Part shown: positions 59,719 through 64,000 of the stretch, in pieces
Position numbering within the stretch: position 1 is the stretch's first letter
Layout of the letters: the number at the start of each line of letters is the position of its first letter
Assembly (NCBI RefSeq): GCF_018294505.1
Contig: NC_057801.1
Location: 204,402,562 to 204,466,561 of the forward strand
Source: Triticum aestivum
Lineage: Eukaryota; Streptophyta; Magnoliopsida; Poales; Poaceae
DNA: 64,000 nt
Direction of reading: 5' to 3'
Program-made: the position numbers and the translations under genes
Notes under the pieces: model-generated
What the model saw: the letters and a program-made list of their open reading frames with translations, nothing else
Told to the model about the DNA's origin: nothing
The model's database searches: none

Positions 59719-62700
59719 GATGATCAGCCCAAAGCAAATGAGTGGGTCCTCGATAGTGGATGTACAAATCACATGACTGGTGACAAGAATCTCTTGATGG
59801 ATGCTCCCTTATCACCATCACATCTGAAGCATATCATCTTCGCTGACAAAGGCAAAAGTCAGGTATTGGGTCTAGGTAAGGTTGCGATCTCTAAGGACAT
59901 ACACATGGACAAAGTCATGCTTGTTGAGTCCTTAGGATACAACCTCATGTTTGTCTCAATGCTTTGTGATCTTGATATGGTTGTTGTCTTTGGCAAGTAT
60001 CATTGTGTTGTGATCATGGAAGCTGACAATTCCAAAGTCTTCGAAGGCTTTAGGAGAGGAGACTTGTACATTGTTGATTTCTCTACAGGACCACAACCTG
60101 TCGTGTGCTTACTTGCAAAAGCTTCAGAAGGCTGGCTATGGCATCGACGACTTGGTCATGCTGGCATGAGGAATCTGCACATGCTCGTGAAGAAGAAGCA
60201 TGTCATTGGCATTGAGAATGTCAAATTCCTCAAGGATCATTGATGTGGATCTTGTGAAGCTGGGAAGATGACAAAGGCCAAGCATCCAGCAAAGACTATC
60301 ATGACTACCACTCGACCATTTGAATTGCTTCACATGGATCTTTTCGGTCCTAATCATTATTTTGTTGTGACAAATGATGCATCTCTATATGGCTTTGTTA
60401 TTGTTGATGATTATTCTCGTTACACATGGGTACACATTGTTACTTACAAACATGAAGTGCAGGAAGTCTTCAAACGATTTTGCTCGAGGGCTTCAACGAA
60501 CTTTGGTGTGAAGATCAAGCACATCAGGAGTGACAATGTAACTGAGTTCAAGAATTCCAGTCTTAATGACTATCTTGATGAACTTGGTATTACTCATGAG
60601 TTATCTGCTCCTTATACTCCTCAACAGAATGGCGTCGTGGAGCGCAAAAACAGAACCCTCGCTGAAATGGCATGCACTATGCTTGATGAATACAAGACAC
60701 CTCGTCGGTTCTGGATTGATGCAATTGATACAGCTTGCCACATCATCAACAGAGTATATCTTCACAAATTCTTCAAGAAGACTGCCTATGAACTCCTCAC
60801 TAACAAGAAACCCAGTGTAAGTTACTTCAAAGTCTTCGGTGCTAAATGTTGAATTAGAGATCCTCATCACAATTCTAAGTTTGCACCGAAAGCAGATGAG
60901 GGTTTCATGCTTGGTTACGAAAAGGACTCGCACACCTACAGATTCTTCAACAACGTTCTTCACAAGGTTGTTGAAACTGTAGATATGTGGTTCGATGAAA
61001 CTAATTGCTCACAAAGAGAGCACCTACCTTCTGTGATAGATGAACCAGCACCTGAGGATTCTATCAAGTTCAAAGCCACTGAGGATGTCATTCCTACTGA
61101 AGAATCTGCTGAAGAATTCATTCCAGAACGTGATGAACGTCGAGCTGGCGCACCTGAAGAAAATGGTGCTGAGGAAAATGCTCCTGAAGAAAATGCGGAT
61201 CAAATTCCTCGAAGACAACCCGCTCATCCTCGTATTGCAAATGAAGTGCAAATCGAGAAGATCATTGATGACATTGAAGCACCAGGTCCTCTCACACGCT
61301 CAAAAGCTTCACATTTATCTAACTTTTGTGGGCACTTCGCTTTTATCTCTGTCACAGAGCCCACTAAGGTAGATGAAGCACTTCTGGAGCCTGAGTGGAT
61401 TCAAGCTATGCAAGAAGAATTACATCAGTTCAAGCTCAACAACGTCTGGGAACTGGTCAAACGTCTAGATCCTCGCAAGCACAACATTATTGGCACAAAG
61501 TGGATCTACCACAACAAGCAAGATGAAAATGGCCTTGTGGTGAGGAATAAGGCACGGCTTGTAGCTCAAGGCTACACACAGGTTGAAGGAATTGACTTCG
61601 ATGAAACTTTTGCACATGTTGGTAGACTTGAGGCTATTCGCATATTACTTGCTTACGCTAACCATCATGATATTATCTTACAAGAAATGGATGTGAAAAG
61701 TGCATTCCTCAATGGTAAGATTGAGGAAGAGGTATATGTTGCTCAACCCCCAGGTTTTGAAGATCCAAAGAATCCTGATAAAGTCTTCAAGCTCAACAAG
61801 GCCATGTATGGCCTCAAGCAAGCCCCTCGGGCGTGGTATGATACCTTGAAGGAATTGTTCGTGAAGAATGGATTCAAACCCGGTTCACTCGACCCTACTC
61901 TTCTCACTAAGTCTTATGATGGTGAATTGTTTGTGTGCCAAATATATGTTGATGATATCATTTTCGGCTGTACTGACCAACGATATAGTGATGAATTTGC
62001 CTATATGATGAGTGAAGAATATCAAATGTCTATGACGGGAGAATTGAAATTCTTCTTAGGTCTTCAAATTCGTCAACAACACAATGGAATATTCATATCT
62101 CAGGAGAAATACCTCAAGGACGTATTGAGGAAATTCGGCATGCAAGATTGCAAAGGGGTCAAAATTCCAATGCCCACAAATGGTCATCTATGCACTGATG
62201 AAAATGGTAAAGACTTCGATCAAAAGGTATACCGCTCCATGATTGGCTCTTTATTGTACCTATGTGCATCTAGGCCGGATATTATGCTTAGTGTTTGCAT
62301 GTGTGCCCGATTTCAAGCTACACCGAAGGAATCACACCATAAGGTTGTGAAGCATATTCTTTGATACTTAGCTCACACACCAACACTTGGATTATGGTAT
62401 CCCAAGGGCTCCACTTTTGATCTCATTGGATATTCAGACCCTGACTATGTTGGCGATCGCGTGAACCGCAAGTCAACATCCGGTACATGTCATTTCCTCG
62501 GACGATCTTTGGTTTGTTGGTCCTCGAAGAAATAGAACTGTGTATCCCTCTCCACTGCAGAAGCTGAGTACATTGCTGCTGGATCGTGCTGTGCTCAACT
62601 ACTATGGATGAAGCAAACACTCAAGGACTATGGCGTCAACATGAAGAATGTGCCTCTCTACTGTGACAATGAGAGTGCCATCAAGATTGCTCATAACCCA

Positions 62701-62898
62701 ATTCAGCACTCGAAGACCAAGTACATCCAAATTCGTCATCATTTTCTTCGTGATCATGTGTTGAAGGGTGACATCTCTATTGACCACGTCAGCACTGAAG
62801 ATCAATTGGCCGATATCTTCACAAAGCCCTTGGATGAGAAGAGATTTAGCAAATTGCGGTGTGAGCTAAATATCCTAGAATCTTCGAATGTTCTCTGA
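59719..62898 (+). pseudogene. pol: Copia-3 pol with four in-frame stops and no frameshift
   Basis: One frame covers protease (WVLDSGCTNHMTG near 59746), integrase (LWHRRLGH...CGSCEAGK zinc region; HMDLFG; IRSDN; VVERKNRTLAEM), reverse transcriptase (GTKWIYHNK, QGYTQVEGIDFDETF, catalytic YVDDIIFG near 61945) and RNase H (STAEAEYIAAGS, CDNESAIKIA, TKYIQIRHHF). Stops are TGA 60241-60243, TGA 60850-60852, TGA 62362-62364 and TAG 62533-62535; no insertion or deletion breaks the frame. The order protease-integrase-reverse transcriptase is that of Copia. Gypsy-4 separates it from its gag. Confidence 0.9.
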
Positions 62899-63204
62899 AA
62901 TGGACACACATCCTAACACTTATGCTGACTTGATGACTTAGATGCGCAACACATGAAGTAACATTTTTCTTCAGTCAATGAAGACTAACCCTCTAAGTGT
63001 GAAGAAATTAATGAAGAAATTGATTCTCAGAGCCCTACGACAATTGTACGCGGTGTGTGAAATCAGCTTTCTTATGGTGGGTTACGCCACCAACCAAAGT
63101 TGAAAATCTTCAATTTGAGTTTTTCTTCGTTTTTGAAATTCTTCAGTTTTTCAAATTCTTCAACTTTGCATTGTCTTCACTCTTCCCGGTGTTGTTCTTC
63201 ATTC

Positions 63205-63206
<2 letters not shown>
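62899..63206 (+). other. Copia-3 internal sequence after pol
   Basis: About 300 bases with repeated TTCTTCA/GAAGA words like those of its LTR, and no gene. The polypurine tract and 3' LTR are not found before the AT tract. Confidence 0.6.

Positions 63207-63247
<41 letters not shown>
63207..63247. repeat. (AT)n microsatellite, about 20 units
   Basis: Forty-one bases of perfect alternating A and T, at the border between Copia-3 sequence and a different repeat. Confidence 0.97.
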
Positions 63248-63251
<4 letters not shown>

Positions 63252-64000
63252 CGGTCTATTCTGCTAATATTAGCAGAATAACTATTCTGCACACCACTTC
63301 CGCACTGCACGCTGACCGCAAGTGCACTGCATCTTCTTGAGGACGAGCACTGCAATATAGACTAGTGAACTTCGTGTCGAAAAAAACTGCACGCGTTCTT
63401 TTTTTGGTACTGTTTTCGCTCTAATTTTTTAACCGTTTATCGGAATGAGGCGTGTAATATACCATTGAAAAGCTATGGATTAGGCGCAACTTCGACATGT
63501 TGAACACATTTCGAGATTCCACACGGTTTAAGAGGAGTTTTGAAAATTGTGCGGCGGATGACGAGTGGCAGCGAGCGTTTTTTTCGCGTTTATTTCTAAA
63601 CTGCTTGTCGAAATGAAGCAAATGATACGTCGTTGGATAGATATCGTCGAGGCTCATCATTTTCATATATAAATGTTTCTCTAATTCGTTACGGTTTAAG
63701 GGCAGTTTCAAATTTACTAAATCGCGGAACTCTGTTTTTCAAATTTTTTGAAATTTTCGGTACTGTTTTTGCTCCAGTTTTCTAACCGTTTGTCAGAACG
63801 AGACATATGATACGCCTTTGGAAAGCTACGGACAAGGCGCAACTTTGATATGTTGAATGGTTTTGAGATTACTTACGGTTTTTATTTAATTTTGAAAATC
63901 GTGCGGCTGACTTCGAGAGGCAGCGGCTGTTTTTTCGTGAAACTTTTACAAACGGCTGGTCGGAATAATTCAAATCATACGCCGTTGGAAAGATATCAAC
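63248..64000. mobile_element. Unclassified repeat element: 24-bp palindrome and about 353-bp tandem units
   Basis: The element begins after the AT tract with CAGACGGTC and a perfect 24-bp palindrome (63257-63280; arm TATTCTGCTAAT), followed by another ACTATTCTGC. From 63406 an imperfect tandem repeat with a period of 352-353 bp starts (GGTACTGTTTTCGCTC at 63406, GGTACTGTTTTTGCTC at 63759). Each unit holds two related halves about 170 bp apart, recognised by an AACCGTTTGTCGGAA-type segment followed by GATACGCCGTTGGAAAG. No protein is encoded. The class (DNA transposon, satellite or other) cannot be told from the visible part; the right end is outside the window. Confidence 0.6.

Larger units (their letters stand above)
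45899..63206 (+). mobile_element. Copia-3: nearly complete Copia element, split by Gypsy-4
   Basis: A 5' LTR (45899-47408), initiator-Met primer site and gag (47476-49203) lie left of Gypsy-4; protease, integrase, reverse transcriptase and RNase H (59719-62898) lie right of it. The flanks join at ATTAC/ATTAT. The 3' LTR is not reached: after 62898 come 300 bases of internal sequence, then an AT tract and an unrelated repeat. Polymerase and RNase H text resembles SIRE/Maximus-type Copia elements, but the clade is tentative. It inserted into the Copia-2 LTR. Confidence 0.87.

Noticed and set aside
1..64000. A host gene or an endogenous virus in the window
   Set aside because: All clear coding blocks are retrotransposon gag/pol or accessory genes bounded by LTRs. 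No non-element exon chain and no pararetrovirus movement or coat protein motif was found.

Overview
The window is intergenic, repeat-rich plant DNA, most likely from a grass of the wheat/barley tribe (Triticeae). I infer this from the stacked large LTR retrotransposons, from LTR termini that resemble families known from that tribe (Athila-type Gypsy LTRs ending GGACGTATCA, BARE/Angela-type Copia LTRs starting TGAAGGAAATATG, a LARD with 4.3 kb LTRs), and from a CACTA transposon end. I found no host gene, tRNA, rRNA or CRISPR array. Family assignments come from recognised motifs, not a database search.

Left block (1-17480). A BARE/Angela-like Copia element (14399-17480, decayed pol plus 3' LTR) was hit by a CACTA transposon whose right tip is at 14395 and whose body runs off the left edge. 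The CACTA was then hit by a complete Athila-type Gypsy element on the minus strand (Gypsy-1, 433-10507, target duplication GCATG) and by a related element that survives only as a solo LTR (12166-13630, duplication GTAGG).

Middle block (17481-36400). A Tat-like Gypsy element on the minus strand lies in the 3' LTR of that Copia. It keeps its 3' LTR, an antisense intron-containing accessory gene (Transposase_28 type) and gag-protease, but shows no reverse transcriptase or integrase and has lost its 5' LTR. Inside it is a complete LARD (21927-33015, duplication TAAGT) with 4.28 and 4.29 kb LTRs around a 2.5 kb non-coding core. At 36400/36401 the Gypsy gag leader is fused directly to the middle of a second Copia pol.

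Right block (36401-64000). This second Copia (Copia-2) ends in an LTR split by two insertions about 50 bp apart: a complete plus-strand Gypsy with only a coiled-coil/protease ORF (Gypsy-2, 38478-45843, duplication GCAGG) and a third Copia (Copia-3, from 45899). Copia-3 is itself split between gag and pol by a second complete Athila-type Gypsy (Gypsy-4, 49341-59614, duplication ATTAC/ATTAT) that has a long, nearly intact gag-pol frame. The Copia-3 pol frame has four stops and no frameshift. After it come an (AT)n tract, a 24-bp perfect palindrome and an unclassified repeat with a period of about 353 bp.

The most unusual signal is in Gypsy-1 and Gypsy-4. Each carries, just upstream of an accessory ORF in its 3' region, a 99-bp GC-rich inverted repeat followed at an identical distance by a TATA box. 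This resembles the palindrome-plus-TATA arrangement in the LTR promoters and suggests an internal promoter for the accessory ORF.
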